Shown here: one piece after another, positions 1 to 7,243 of the stretch
Numbering within the stretch: position 1 is the first letter of the stretch
Layout: every line of letters begins with the position of its first letter
Assembly: GCA_003565055.1 (NCBI GenBank)
Contig: PXDM01000094.1
Location: forward strand, 1 to 13,360
Direction: 5' to 3'
Length of the DNA: 13,360 bases
From: Paracoccaceae bacterium
GTDB taxonomy: Bacteria > Pseudomonadota > Alphaproteobacteria > Rhodobacterales > Rhodobacteraceae
Notes under the pieces: model-generated
What the model saw: the letters and a program-made list of their open reading frames with translations, nothing else
What the model was told of the DNA's origin: nothing
Database searches by the model: none
Made by a program: the position numbers and the translations under genes

Positions 1-467
1 GGACAGCCCGCACAAGCCCCTTTCATCGTCAGATAAACGACACCGCGCTCAAACCCGTGAAAGGTGATATCGCCGCCGTCCTGCGCCACTGCAGGGCGCA
101 CACGGCTGTCGAGCAACTGCTTGATCTGGCTTACGATTTCCGCATCCGGCCCGTCATGGGCGGCGTGGCCAGCATCAGCTTCACCCTCGATCACCGGGGC
201 ACCGGATTGAAAATGTTCCATGATGCCGCCGAGAATTTCAGGCTTCATATGCTGCCATTCCACCTCATCGGCCTTGGTCACAGTGATGAAATCGCTGCCC
301 AGAAACACGCCGGTCACGCCGCTGATCTGGAACAGCCTGCGCGCGAGCGGGGAGCCATGCGCCGCATCTGCATTCGGGAAATCCGCTGTGCCGAGCCCGA
401 GCACCTCTTGCCCCGGCAGGAATTTCAATGTGGCCGGGTTGGGGGTGGATTCCGTCTGGATGAACAT
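1..467 (-). CDS. NifU-family Fe-S cluster scaffold/carrier protein (Nfu_N + NifU C-terminal domain), 3' end cut by window
   Basis: This is the first 155 codons of a NifU-like protein of the NFU1 type, which carries or delivers Fe-S clusters to target apoproteins in the cytosol. The N-terminus begins MFIQTESTPNPATLKFLPG, the signature of the Nfu_N domain (about residues 1-90). A linker rich in Ala, Asp and His follows, and the NifU C-terminal domain starts near residue 110 (QIKQLLDSRVRPAVAQDGGD). The cluster-binding CxxC is present as Cys152-Ala-Gly-Cys155, exactly at the window edge. The family is usually about 185 residues, so roughly 30 residues are missing. I chose the ATG at 467 because AGGAG (477-481) sits 9 nt upstream; an in-frame ATG at 476 abuts that AGGAG and has no spacer. 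A near-consensus promoter lies just upstream. The gene is divergent from the threonine aldolase gene. Family assignment is secure; the exact client proteins are unknown. Confidence 0.93.
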   Translation of the reverse strand, partial: MFIQTESTPNPATLKFLPGQEVLGLGTADFPNADAAHGSPLARRLFQISGVTGVFLGSDFITVTKADEVEWQHMKPEILGGIMEHFQSGAPVIEGEADAGHAAHDGPDAEIVSQIKQLLDSRVRPAVAQDGGDITFHGFERGVVYLTMKGACAGC

Positions 468-494
468 GACCAACATCTCCTGTCGCTTGTTGGG

Positions 495-523
495 GATATG
501 CGCCCTGCCCTGCACTCTGTCAA
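495..523 (-). promoter_or_regulatory. Putative sigma70 promoter of the NifU-family gene
   Basis: On the minus strand a perfect -35 TTGACA (518-523) is followed after 17 nt by CATATC (495-500), a 3/6 match to the -10 box. The predicted transcript would start near 488, leaving about 20 nt before the ATG at 467, enough for the AGGAG. The -10 is weak, so this is a pattern match only. No comparably good promoter is visible for the divergent aldolase gene in the same 102-bp gap. Confidence 0.45.
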
Positions 524-569
524 CCCGCCCCCCTTGACTTCGCAGGCCGCGCAAGACAGCACTGCGCGC

Positions 570-1604
570 ATGAATTTCGCCTCTGACAACACCTCTGGCC
601 TGCCCGAGCCGATCATGGAGGCGCTCATCCGCGCGAATGAAGGCTATGCTGCAGGCTATGGGGCCGAGGCGCAGATGGACGCGCTGCGCGACCGGCTGCG
701 CAGGCTGTTCGAGGCCCCGCAAGCCGAGGTGATGCTGGTCACCACCGGCAGCGCGGCCAATGCGCTCGCGCTGGCCACGCTCTGCCCGCCCTGGGGCGCG
801 GTCTATTGCCACGAGCTCGCGCATATCGAGGTCGATGAATGCGGCGCGCCCGAATTCTTCACGGGCGGTGCGAAGCTCGTGCATGTCGCGGGCGAAGACG
901 GCAAGATCGACCCCGAGGCGCTTGACGAAACGCTCGCGCAGGCCGGGCGCGGTGTGGTGCATCATGTGCAACCTGCCTGCCTGAGCCTCACTAATCTCAC
1001 CGAATGCGGGACACGCTATTCGGTGGCCGAGATCAGCGCGCTCAGTGCGATTGCCAAACGCCATGGCCTGCCTGTGCATCTCGACGGGGCGCGCTTTGCC
1101 AATGCGCTGGTCGCCGAAGGTTGCAGCCCGGCAGAGATGTCCTGGCGCGCAGGCGTCGATGTGCTGGTGCTCGGCGGGACCAAGAACGGGCTGTTGGGGG
1201 TCGAGGCTGTGATCTTTTTCGATCCGTCGCGGCTCTGGGAAGCGCAGCTGCGCCGCAAGCGCGCGGGCCATCTGTGGTCGAAACACCGCTTTCTGTCCGC
1301 GCAGATGCTGGCCTGGCTGGAGGATGGTCTCTGGCTCGACCTCGCGCGCCACGCGAATGCCATGGGCGCGCGGCTTGAGGCAGGCCTGTCGCAGCGCTTG
1401 CTTTTCGAGCGCGGCGGCAACATGATCTTTGCCAGACTGTCCGGCACCGCGCATCGTCAATTGCAAGACGCGGGCGCGCAGTATTTTCTCTGGCCTGACC
1501 ACCAGCGCGACCCGGACCACCCGACAGTGCGGCTGGTCACAAGCTGGTCGACCCACGAAACTGATATCGCAGCGTTTCTTGCGCGCGCGAACGCGGCCCC
1601 CTAG
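570..1604 (+). CDS. ltaE: Low-specificity L-threonine aldolase (PLP-dependent)
   Basis: This 344-residue PLP enzyme of the beta-eliminating lyase/threonine aldolase family (fold type I) cleaves L-threonine or L-allo-threonine to glycine and acetaldehyde. The start NFASDNTSGLPEPIMEAL matches the conserved SDN(T/x)SG opening of the family. The probable PLP Schiff-base lysine is Lys205 in the GGTKNGLLG motif, and HLDGARFANAL upstream supplies the cofactor-contacting Asp and the conserved Arg. The length fits the family. The frame stays open upstream to 57, but that part is antisense to the NifU-family gene and has no family similarity. I chose the ATG at 570 because homology begins there. No clear Shine-Dalgarno precedes it; an in-frame ATG at 498 would add 24 residues. 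Downstream lies the convergent tRNA-Leu. Substrate stereochemistry (L versus L-allo) cannot be read from sequence. Confidence 0.93.
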   Translation: MNFASDNTSGLPEPIMEALIRANEGYAAGYGAEAQMDALRDRLRRLFEAPQAEVMLVTTGSAANALALATLCPPWGAVYCHELAHIEVDECGAPEFFTGGAKLVHVAGEDGKIDPEALDETLAQAGRGVVHHVQPACLSLTNLTECGTRYSVAEISALSAIAKRHGLPVHLDGARFANALVAEGCSPAEMSWRAGVDVLVLGGTKNGLLGVEAVIFFDPSRLWEAQLRRKRAGHLWSKHRFLSAQMLAWLEDGLWLDLARHANAMGARLEAGLSQRLLFERGGNMIFARLSGTAHRQLQDAGAQYFLWPDHQRDPDHPTVRLVTSWSTHETDIAAFLARANAAP

Positions 1605-1675
1605 GCCCATCGCGCCGAGAGGCAACTGCGTCGGTCCAGCAGCGCCTGACTGACCGCGAGGGCAATGACTTCAGA

Positions 1676-1760
1676 TGGTGCGGGTGGAGGGACTTGAACC
1701 CCCACGCCTTGCGGCGCCAGAACCTAAATCTGGTGCGTCTGCCAATTTCGCCACACCCGC
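1676..1760 (-). tRNA. tRNA-Leu, anticodon UAG, with encoded CCA
   Basis: The minus strand folds as a class II tRNA. The 7-bp acceptor stem is GCGGGTG/CACCCGC. The anticodon stem is CCAGA/TCTGG with loop TTTAGGT, giving anticodon TAG (UAG, reading CUN leucine codons). A long variable arm (CGCCGCAAGGCGT) and a T-loop TTCAAGT follow. Discriminator A is followed by a genome-encoded CCA (1676-1678). The length of 85 nt including CCA and the long variable arm are typical of tRNA-Leu. A TAGATA hexamer at 1771-1776 could be its -10 box, but I found no good -35. Confidence 0.97.
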
Positions 1761-1958
1761 GACGCGTGCGTATCTAGCACCGCCCCATACCAGAGGCGAG
1801 AGGAAAAAATGCAACACTGCGCGACATGCTCAGTTCCCTGCCCAAATCCCGCCGCATTTGCCCAACACTGTGCCCAATGTGGAAACAATAAAGTCTGAGC
1901 AGACCTTTACCTTGTGGTTACATTTTCATTGCATGCTCGGCTGCAGGAGATTCGACAT

Positions 1959-2426
1959 ATGTTTGCAAACACGATCACGCTTGCGCCCCCATTATCGAAA
2001 CCCAAGCTCCGCGACATCGCCCCGCAGGGCGTCGCCGCGCAGACCCTGCTGCGCACCATCATCGGGCCGCGCCCCGTCGATCGCATCATGGCCGGTGACT
2101 TGCTGATCGACGCAACAGGACAGATCGTGGAATTACGCGGCATCCGTAAAGTTAGGGCCCGCGCCGGGGAACTGGTGCGGCTCAAGCTCGGCGCCATGCC
2201 CGAACTCAACCGCGATCTGATCGTTGGTGCAGGCCAGAAACTGGCGCTCTGTGATTGGCGCACAGACGTGATCTTCGGCAAACCCTGCCTGTCTGCTGCG
2301 CGCTGCTTGATCGACGGCGACACCGTGCGCGCCCATCGCATGCCGGGAACACTCTATCAACTCAGCTTCGACACGGATGTTGTGATCGAGGCAAATGGTC
2401 TTCCTGCATTGATGAAAGCGCGCTGA
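1959..2426 (+). CDS. Small stand-alone Hint-domain protein (degenerate Hint_2 type), function unknown
   Basis: This 155-residue protein is most like the Hint (hedgehog/intein) domains common in Rhodobacteraceae. Family-like stretches in order are GPRPVDRIMAGDLLID (the P-V-x-x-L/I-x-x-GD-L-V strand), ARAGELVRLKLGAMPELNRD, LIVGAGQKLAL (aligned with the usual L-V-S-P-x-H-R-hydrophobic motif), and a tail with CLIDGDTVRAH and YQLSFDTDVVIEANGL. The nucleophilic Cys normally found at the start of a Hint domain is absent (Thr-Leu-Leu-Arg-Thr there), and the His of the SPxHR motif is Gln, so self-cleavage is unlikely. There is no signal peptide and no RTX repeats. The start at 1959 is supported by AGGAG at 1945-1949 with a 9-nt spacer; the frame opens earlier at 1914. 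It converges on nnrD with a 36-bp gap. The family assignment is from remembered patterns; the role is not known. Confidence 0.62.
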   Translation: MFANTITLAPPLSKPKLRDIAPQGVAAQTLLRTIIGPRPVDRIMAGDLLIDATGQIVELRGIRKVRARAGELVRLKLGAMPELNRDLIVGAGQKLALCDWRTDVIFGKPCLSAARCLIDGDTVRAHRMPGTLYQLSFDTDVVIEANGLPALMKAR

Positions 2427-2462
2427 ACATCCTCCAACCGCCCGCCGCAGAGGCTTCGAGCA

Positions 2463-3323
2463 TCAGACGCCGAGGCGCTGAAACACGCGCGGCAGCATCT
2501 CCGGCAAGTCTTCCGCAATAAGGCCGGGACCGAAGCTGCGTGCGGCCTCAATATGCAGAAAGCTTGCCCATCGCGCCGCATCAAATCCGGGCACGCCGCG
2601 CGCCAACAGGCCCGTCACCACGCCCGCGAGCACATCTCCGGAGCCTGCCGTCGCCAACCATGGCGTAGCAGTTGCCCCGCGCGCGTCGAGTTGCGCAACC
2701 CGCCCATCCGGTGCCGCAATGAGCGTGCACGCGCCCTTGAGCAGCACAACGGCCCCCGCGCGCGCCGCCGCATCCTGCACCATCGCAGCATTTCCGTCAC
2801 CATCCCCCGCAAGCCGGGTCGCGAGGTCGGGAAACATGCGCGCAAACTCGCCCCGATGCGGGGTCAGAACACAGCCCGGCGGCAAAGCCTGACACAAGCG
2901 CGCATCCTGCGCGAGCAGCGTGAGCGCATCCGCGTCGAGCATCACCGAAAGCGGCGCGTCCCGCGTCTGCGCAAGATCACGCACGGTATCGAGCAAGCCC
3001 GACTCGCGCGCGCCGAGCCCCAAACCGGGGCCGAGGCAGATCGCCGAAATCCGCAGGTCTTCGAGCATCCTGCGCAGCGCGGCACCATCGCGCAGGGGGC
3101 GCACCATCACCGCATCAAGCCGCCCGGCATTCTCCAGAAGCGCTGCGGGCGGACAGGCCACCGTCACCAGCCCGGCCCCGACCCGCAACCCCGCGCGCGC
3201 AGCCAGCCGCGCGGCCCCGCCCCGCCCGACACCGCCCGCGAGCACCAACGCATGCCCGTGATCGAATTTATGCTGCCATTCGCCCTTGCGCAGTGCCGCG
3301 ATCATCGCAGGTTCAGGCACCAT
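2463..3323 (-). CDS. nnrD: ADP-dependent (S)-NAD(P)H-hydrate dehydratase
   Basis: This 286-residue ribokinase-fold enzyme (YjeF C-terminal/carbohydrate kinase family) removes water from the S epimer of NADHX or NADPHX using ADP, rescuing damaged cofactor in the cytosol. Visible motifs are HALVLAGGVGRGGAARLAA near the N-terminus, TPHRGEFARMFP in the middle, and the nucleotide-site AGSGDVLAGVVTGLLARG with catalytic Asp230. In many bacteria this domain is fused to the epimerase; here it is a separate gene, in the +1 frame relative to nnrE and overlapping its end by 11 nt. I chose the ATG at 3323 because GAGG (3330-3333) lies 6 nt upstream. Other in-frame starts are ATG 3335 and TTG 3371. Translational coupling to nnrE is likely. 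The gene converges on the Hint-domain gene. Confidence 0.93.
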   Translation of the reverse strand: MVPEPAMIAALRKGEWQHKFDHGHALVLAGGVGRGGAARLAARAGLRVGAGLVTVACPPAALLENAGRLDAVMVRPLRDGAALRRMLEDLRISAICLGPGLGLGARESGLLDTVRDLAQTRDAPLSVMLDADALTLLAQDARLCQALPPGCVLTPHRGEFARMFPDLATRLAGDGDGNAAMVQDAAARAGAVVLLKGACTLIAAPDGRVAQLDARGATATPWLATAGSGDVLAGVVTGLLARGVPGFDAARWASFLHIEAARSFGPGLIAEDLPEMLPRVFQRLGV

Positions 3324-4023
3324 GGCGCGCCTCATCCCAAGGCCCAAGCCCGATATCGACAACGCGCACAAGCCCGCAATGCGCCGGGCCCTGCGCCATC
3401 ACATGCCCGTATTTGCGGCGGTGGAAAGTCACGGTCAGATCTGCCCTGAACGCGGCGCCTCCATCGGGTCCTGACATCACCTGCCCGGTATCGGCACAAA
3501 GACCCGAGGGCAGATCGACCGCGACAACGTGCATCTGCGGGTCCTCTGCAAACTGCCGCTCGAATGCCTGCGCGAACGCCTGCAGATCAGACGAAAGCGG
3601 TCGCCCGAGGCCAGTGCCGAAGAGTGCGTCAATCACCAGAACCGGACCGGGCTGTGCTGAAATTCTGCTCAAAAGATCCACCGAGATCGGAAGCACCGGA
3701 CAGCCGACGGCCTTTGCCTTGTCGAAATTCGCAACCGCATCGGGTGCGCTCGGCACTGGGGGCGCGAGCTGCGCGACTGTCACGCGCCAGCCTTCAGTAT
3801 GGAGAACACGCGCCATCACATACCCATCGCCCCCGTTATTTCCCGGCCCGCAGAGGAGATAAACGCGCGCCGAGGCAGGAACCAAGCTCGGCCAGGTCTG
3901 AGTAATCACCTCAATTGCCCCACAGCCCGCGCGCTCCATCAGTGTCGCCCCGGTCACTGCGCCCGACTCAATCGCGGCGCGCTCAATGGCGCGCATTTGG
4001 GCAGATGTCAGATATTCAGTCAC
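3313..4023 (-). CDS. nnrE: NAD(P)H-hydrate epimerase (YjeF_N domain)
   Basis: This 236-residue YjeF N-terminal domain protein interconverts R and S NAD(P)HX so that the S-specific dehydratase can act on both. The phosphate-binding loop GPGNNGGDGYVMAR (59-72) is intact, as is DALFGTGLGRPL (132-143) with its conserved Asp132. VVAVDLPSGLCADTG (167-180) and ADLTVTFHRRKYGH (194-207) complete the fold. The start is GTG at 4023: GGGAG (4031-4035) lies 7 nt upstream and the sequence opens MTEYLTSAQMRAIERAAI, as expected for the family. It ends in GLGPWDEARHGA where fused homologues run into the dehydratase linker. The 5' side faces glnB across a 183-bp divergent gap. Confidence 0.93.
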   Translation of the reverse strand: MTEYLTSAQMRAIERAAIESGAVTGATLMERAGCGAIEVITQTWPSLVPASARVYLLCGPGNNGGDGYVMARVLHTEGWRVTVAQLAPPVPSAPDAVANFDKAKAVGCPVLPISVDLLSRISAQPGPVLVIDALFGTGLGRPLSSDLQAFAQAFERQFAEDPQMHVVAVDLPSGLCADTGQVMSGPDGGAAFRADLTVTFHRRKYGHVMAQGPAHCGLVRVVDIGLGPWDEARHGA

Positions 4024-4206
4024 TTCGAGACTCCCGCTATTCTCGTTTAGCCTTTTTATTGTGCATTTTGACTATTTTTTCACCTTGTTTCGACTTTCGC
4101 GCTGGGCTGGCTGCCTCTCCGGAGCCTAGCAGATTGTCCCGCCAGACTGAAAATGATTTGTCAGGGGGGACCAGCAAACGCGCTGGGGGATATCCGGGAG
4201 CGAGGC
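4024..4206. promoter_or_regulatory. Divergent control region between nnrE and glnBA
   Basis: This 183-bp gap must hold promoters for nnrE (leftward) and glnBA (rightward). The stretch 4045-4095 is markedly AT-rich compared with its surroundings, with several T runs, and is the probable promoter core. A TTGACT at 4068-4073 is a possible rightward -35 but lacks a good -10 at 17 nt. I could not find a convincing sigma54 (GG-N10-GC) element or a full NtrC palindrome by eye. Control of glnBA by nitrogen status is usual in relatives but is not demonstrated here. Confidence 0.4.
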
Positions 4207-4545
4207 ATGAAAAAAATCGAAGACATCATCAAGCCCTTCAAGCTCGATGAGGTCAAGGAGGCGCTGCAGGAGATTGGCGTGCAGGGGCTTTCTGTCATTG
4301 AGGTCAAAGGGTTCGGACGCCAGAAAGGCCATACAGAGCTGTATCGTGGCGCCGAATATGTGGTCGATTTCTTGCCGAAAGTGAAAATCGAGGTCGTATT
4401 GCCTGAAGATCAGGTTGATCAGGCCATTGAGGCCATCGTCGATGCTGCGCGCACCGACAAGATCGGGGACGGAAAAATCTTCGTATCCCCGGTCGAACAG
4501 GCCATTCGTATTCGCACTGGCGAAAGCGGGGATGACGCGCTCTGA
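4207..4545 (+). CDS. glnB: Nitrogen regulatory protein PII
   Basis: This 112-residue PII protein matches the family length exactly. PII trimers sense ATP/ADP and 2-oxoglutarate and, by reversible uridylylation by GlnD, report nitrogen status to GlnE (glutamine synthetase adenylylation) and NtrB (transcription). The opening MKKIEDIIKPFKLDEVKEAL and the T-loop at 37-55 are canonical. Tyr51, in ELYRGAEYVVDF, is the uridylylation site. VLPEDQVDQAIEAIVDAART and GDGKIFVSPVEQAIRIRTGE form the nucleotide-binding B and C loops. GGGAG (4196-4200) sits 6 nt before the ATG. glnA follows after 63 nt on the same strand, the classic alphaproteobacterial glnBA operon and the reason to call GlnB rather than GlnK; no amtB is nearby. 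Confidence 0.97.
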   Translation: MKKIEDIIKPFKLDEVKEALQEIGVQGLSVIEVKGFGRQKGHTELYRGAEYVVDFLPKVKIEVVLPEDQVDQAIEAIVDAARTDKIGDGKIFVSPVEQAIRIRTGESGDDAL

Positions 4546-4557
4546 GCGCAGAGCTTC

Positions 4558-4578
4558 GGGATCAGGGTGGGATCCCTG
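4558..4578 (+). other. Small inverted repeat in the glnB-glnA gap
   Basis: GGGATC (4558-4563) pairs with GATCCC (4571-4576) around a 7-nt loop. The overlapping pair CAGGG (4563-4567)/CCCTG (4574-4578) gives an alternative, mutually exclusive stem. There is no T-run immediately after, so it is not a standard terminator; it could be an RNA processing or stability element that changes the glnB to glnA ratio. This is weak evidence of function. Confidence 0.3.
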
Positions 4579-4608
4579 TAACAACTTACTCAAAAAAAGG
4601 AAACTGAC

Positions 4609-6015
4609 ATGAGTTCAGCAGACGTTCTCAAGATGATGAGTGACGAAGAGATCGCTTATCTGGACATTCGCTTCGTGGACCCGCGCGGTCGGATGCTGCA
4701 TGTGACAGTGGTCAATGATCTGGTCGATGAGGACTTTCTTGAAGAGGGCTTCATGTTCGACGGCTCGTCCGTGCCGGGCTGGAAAGGCATCGAAGCTTCT
4801 GACATGAAGCTGATCCTCGATCTGGACTCGGTCTATATCGACCCGTTCTACGCTGAGAAAACACTCGCGATCCATGCGTCCATCGTCGAGCCGGACACGG
4901 GCGAAGCCTATTCCCGCGACCCGCGCGGCACGGCCGAAAAAGCCGAAGCCTATCTCAAATCGACCGGCATCGGCGACACGGCCTTCTTCGGTCCGGAAGC
5001 GGAATTCTTCGTTTTCGACAGCGTGAAATACAGCGACAAGATCAACAAGGTCAGCTTTGAGGTCGATGCCGAAGAGGCCGCCTGGAACACGGACACCGAT
5101 TACGAGCACGGCAATTCCGGTCACCGCCCCGGCGTGAAGGGTCATTACTTCGCCATGAACCCGATTGACGCCAATCAGGACATGCGCTCGGAAATGCTCA
5201 CGACGATGAAAGAAATGGGCATGAAAGTGGACAAGCACCACACTGAGGTGGCGTCCGCACAGCATGAGCTTGGCCTGATCTTCAACTCGCTGACCAAACA
5301 GGCCGATGAGATCATCAAGTACAAATATGTCGTGCGCAACGTGGCCGATGCTTACGGCAAGACCGCGACCTTCATGCCCAAGCCCGTCAAAGGCGACAAC
5401 GGCACAGGCATGCATGTCAACATGTCGGTCTGGAAAGATGGCAAGCCCTTGTTTGCAGGCGACAAATATGCCGATCTGAGCCAGGAAGCGCTTTATTTCA
5501 TCGGCGGGATCCTGAAGCATGCGAAATCGCTCAATGCCTTCACCAACCCCTCGACGAACAGCTACAAGCGCCTGATCCCCGGCTTCGAGGCCCCGGTGCT
5601 GCGGGCCTATTCGGCCTCCAACCGCTCGGGCTGTATCCGCATCCCGTTCTCGGAAAGCCCCAAGGCCAAGCGTGTCGAAGCGCGTTTCCCCGATCCGGTG
5701 GCCAACCCCTATCTGGCCTTCGCGGCCCTGCTGATGGCGGGTCTCGACGGGATCAAGAACAAGATCGATCCGGGTCCGTCTTCGGACAAGGACCTGTACG
5801 ATCTGCCGCCCGAAGAACTGGAAGGCATCCCCACGGTCTGCGCCTCGCTGCGTGAAGCGCTGGAAACGCTGGCGGACGATCATGACTTCCTGCTGGCGGG
5901 CGATGTGTTCACCAAGGACCAGATCATGGCCTATATCGACCTGAAATGGGAAGAGGTCTATGCTTATGAGCATACCCCGCATCCTGTTGAATACACGATG
6001 TATTACAGCCTCTGA
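4609..6015 (+). CDS. glnA: Type I glutamine synthetase
   Basis: This 468-residue GSI-beta enzyme makes glutamine from glutamate, ammonia and ATP as a cytosolic dodecamer. Conserved elements are MFDGSSVPGWKGIEASDM near residues 48-66, the metal and glutamate site HTEVASAQHELGL, the ATP-site NGTGMHVNMS, and NPSTNSYKRLIPGFEAP and NRSGCIRIP. The adenylylation site is Tyr397 in DLYDLPPEE, so activity is probably switched off by GlnE under nitrogen excess. The family length is matched and nothing is missing. AAGGA (4597-4601) lies 7 nt before the ATG. It is co-oriented with glnB 63 nt upstream and is followed by a strong terminator. Confidence 0.98.
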   Translation: MSSADVLKMMSDEEIAYLDIRFVDPRGRMLHVTVVNDLVDEDFLEEGFMFDGSSVPGWKGIEASDMKLILDLDSVYIDPFYAEKTLAIHASIVEPDTGEAYSRDPRGTAEKAEAYLKSTGIGDTAFFGPEAEFFVFDSVKYSDKINKVSFEVDAEEAAWNTDTDYEHGNSGHRPGVKGHYFAMNPIDANQDMRSEMLTTMKEMGMKVDKHHTEVASAQHELGLIFNSLTKQADEIIKYKYVVRNVADAYGKTATFMPKPVKGDNGTGMHVNMSVWKDGKPLFAGDKYADLSQEALYFIGGILKHAKSLNAFTNPSTNSYKRLIPGFEAPVLRAYSASNRSGCIRIPFSESPKAKRVEARFPDPVANPYLAFAALLMAGLDGIKNKIDPGPSSDKDLYDLPPEELEGIPTVCASLREALETLADDHDFLLAGDVFTKDQIMAYIDLKWEEVYAYEHTPHPVEYTMYYSL

Positions 6016-6033
6016 TCGCGGCTGACCGAGAGG

Positions 6034-6062
6034 AAAAGCCCCCGCGTCTTGCGGGGGTTTTT
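6034..6062 (+). terminator. Rho-independent terminator of glnBA
   Basis: CCCCCGC (6039-6045) and GCGGGGG (6051-6057) form a perfect 7-bp GC stem with a 5-nt loop GTCTT, followed by five T residues (6058-6062). Upstream A residues can extend the stem. It begins 19 nt after the glnA stop. Confidence 0.9.
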
Positions 6063-6078
6063 GGCGTGAGGGGGGCTC

Positions 6079-6096
6079 GAAGGGCTGCCGCCCTTC
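6079..6096. repeat. Short inverted repeat between convergent glnA and pheS
   Basis: GAAGGGC (6079-6085) and GCCCTTC (6090-6096) form a 7-bp perfect stem with a 4-nt loop. It lies between the glnA terminator and a larger palindrome and may add to termination for either direction. There is no T-tract on either side. Confidence 0.45.
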
Positions 6097-6107
6097 AAAC
6101 TACCCGC

Positions 6108-6133
6108 TTCAAGGGGCAATATTGCCCCTTGAA
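6108..6133. repeat. 26-bp perfect palindrome between glnA and pheS
   Basis: The two 13-base halves, TTCAAGGGGCAAT (6108-6120) and ATTGCCCCTTGAA (6121-6133), are exact reverse complements with no spacer. It sits 27 nt beyond the pheS stop on the pheS strand. It could act as a transcript-end hairpin for pheS or as a binding site for a dimeric protein. Neither strand shows a following T-run, so it is not a standard intrinsic terminator. Confidence 0.7.
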
Positions 6134-6160
6134 AATCCCCTTGCCTCTTCGAACAGATGC

Positions 6161-7243
6161 TTAACGGCTGAGCCCGGCGGCGAGCGCGGGCTGATCAAGC
6201 GCGGCGAAACCGTAATGGCGCAGCCAGCGCAGGTCGCTTTCAAAGAAAGCGCGCAGGTCAGGGATGCCGTATTTCAGCATCGCAATCCGGTCGATGCCCA
6301 TGCCGAAGGCAAAACCCTGCCAGCTCTCGGGGTCAATGCCACCGGCCCGCAGGACATGCGGATGCACCATGCCCGAGCCGAGGATTTCGAGCCAATCCTT
6401 GCCCTCGCCCAGTTTGAGCTGGCCGCCTTCCCAGGAGCAGCGGATATCGACCTCGGCCGAGGGTTCCGTGAAGGGGAAATGCGAGGCCCGAAAGCGCAGC
6501 TCAACCTCATCGAGCTCGAAAAAGGCGCGGCAAAATTCTTCCAGCGTCCATTTGAGCTGCGCCATGGTGATGTCGCGATCAATCGCGAGCCCCTCGACCT
6601 GATGGAACATCGGCGTGTGGGTCTGGTCCATGTCCATGCGGTAGACACGCCCGGGCGCGATGACGCGGATGGGCGCGCCCTGCGCCTGCATCGCGCGGAT
6701 CTGGACTGGCGACGTATGGGTACGCAGCACATGCGGGGGACGGTTGTCTCCCGCGTCGCGATGCATGTAGAACGTGTCCATTTCCTGCCGCGACGGATGT
6801 TCGGGCGCGATATTGAGCGCGTCGAAATTGTACCAGTCGGATTCGATCTGCGGACCTTCGGCCACCGAAAAGCCCATATCAGCGAAGATCGCGGTCAGTT
6901 CGTCCATCACCTGGCTGATCGGATGGATCGTCCCCATTGCGCGCGGGCGGCCCGGCAAGGTGACATCGAGCCATTCTTCCTGCAGCCGCGCGTCGAGTGC
7001 TGCATCGTCGAGCGCGGCGCGGCGGGCTTTCAGCGCGGCGTCGATCTCGGATTTCAGACCATTGAGCACGGGGCCCGCAATCTGACGCTCTTCGGGGCTC
7101 ATCTGACCGAGATCGCGCATTTTCAGGCTGATCTCGCCCTTCTTGCCCAAGGCCGCGAGACGCACAGCCTCCAGCTGCTCGGCATCAGGCGCAGTGCTGA
7201 TCTGTTCGAGATATTTACCACGAAGCTCTTCGATTGCGGTCAT
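6161..7243 (-). CDS. pheS: Phenylalanine--tRNA ligase alpha subunit
   Basis: This 360-residue PheS is the catalytic alpha subunit of the alpha2-beta2 enzyme that charges tRNA-Phe. An N-terminal coiled coil (about residues 1-90) precedes the class II core. Motif 1 is around HPISQVMDELTAIFADMGF (107-125), motif 2 is GRVYRMDMDQTHTPMFHQ (198-215), and motif 3 is GFAFGMGIDRIAMLKYGI (310-327). The phenylalanine pocket HTSPVQIRAM (176-185) is intact. The length is normal. GAAAGG (7251-7256) lies 7 nt before the ATG. The gene follows the acceptor-unknown acetyltransferase by 60 nt on the same strand, so it may be read from the mgtE promoter or from its own. pheT is not next to it in this window, and rpmI-rplT, a common upstream pair, are not there either. 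Confidence 0.97.
   Translation of the reverse strand: MTAIEELRGKYLEQISTAPDAEQLEAVRLAALGKKGEISLKMRDLGQMSPEERQIAGPVLNGLKSEIDAALKARRAALDDAALDARLQEEWLDVTLPGRPRAMGTIHPISQVMDELTAIFADMGFSVAEGPQIESDWYNFDALNIAPEHPSRQEMDTFYMHRDAGDNRPPHVLRTHTSPVQIRAMQAQGAPIRVIAPGRVYRMDMDQTHTPMFHQVEGLAIDRDITMAQLKWTLEEFCRAFFELDEVELRFRASHFPFTEPSAEVDIRCSWEGGQLKLGEGKDWLEILGSGMVHPHVLRAGGIDPESWQGFAFGMGIDRIAMLKYGIPDLRAFFESDLRWLRHYGFAALDQPALAAGLSR

Noticed and set aside
57..569. 171-codon N-terminal extension of the threonine aldolase frame
   Set aside because: It runs antisense to the NifU-family gene and has no aldolase similarity; family homology starts at MNFASDN (570).
2553..3449. 298-codon open frame on the plus strand opposite nnrD
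   Set aside because: Arg/His-rich shadow typical of antisense frames in GC-rich genes; nnrD carries the conserved motifs.
4024..4206. sigma54 promoter and NtrC sites for glnBA
   Set aside because: No convincing GG-N10-GC element or full dyad operator was found, so only a general control region is listed.
4615..5982. 455-codon open frame on the minus strand opposite glnA
   Set aside because: It lies fully antisense to an unmistakable glutamine synthetase, and its His/Arg/Val-rich composition reflects the codon bias of glnA. No family motif is visible.
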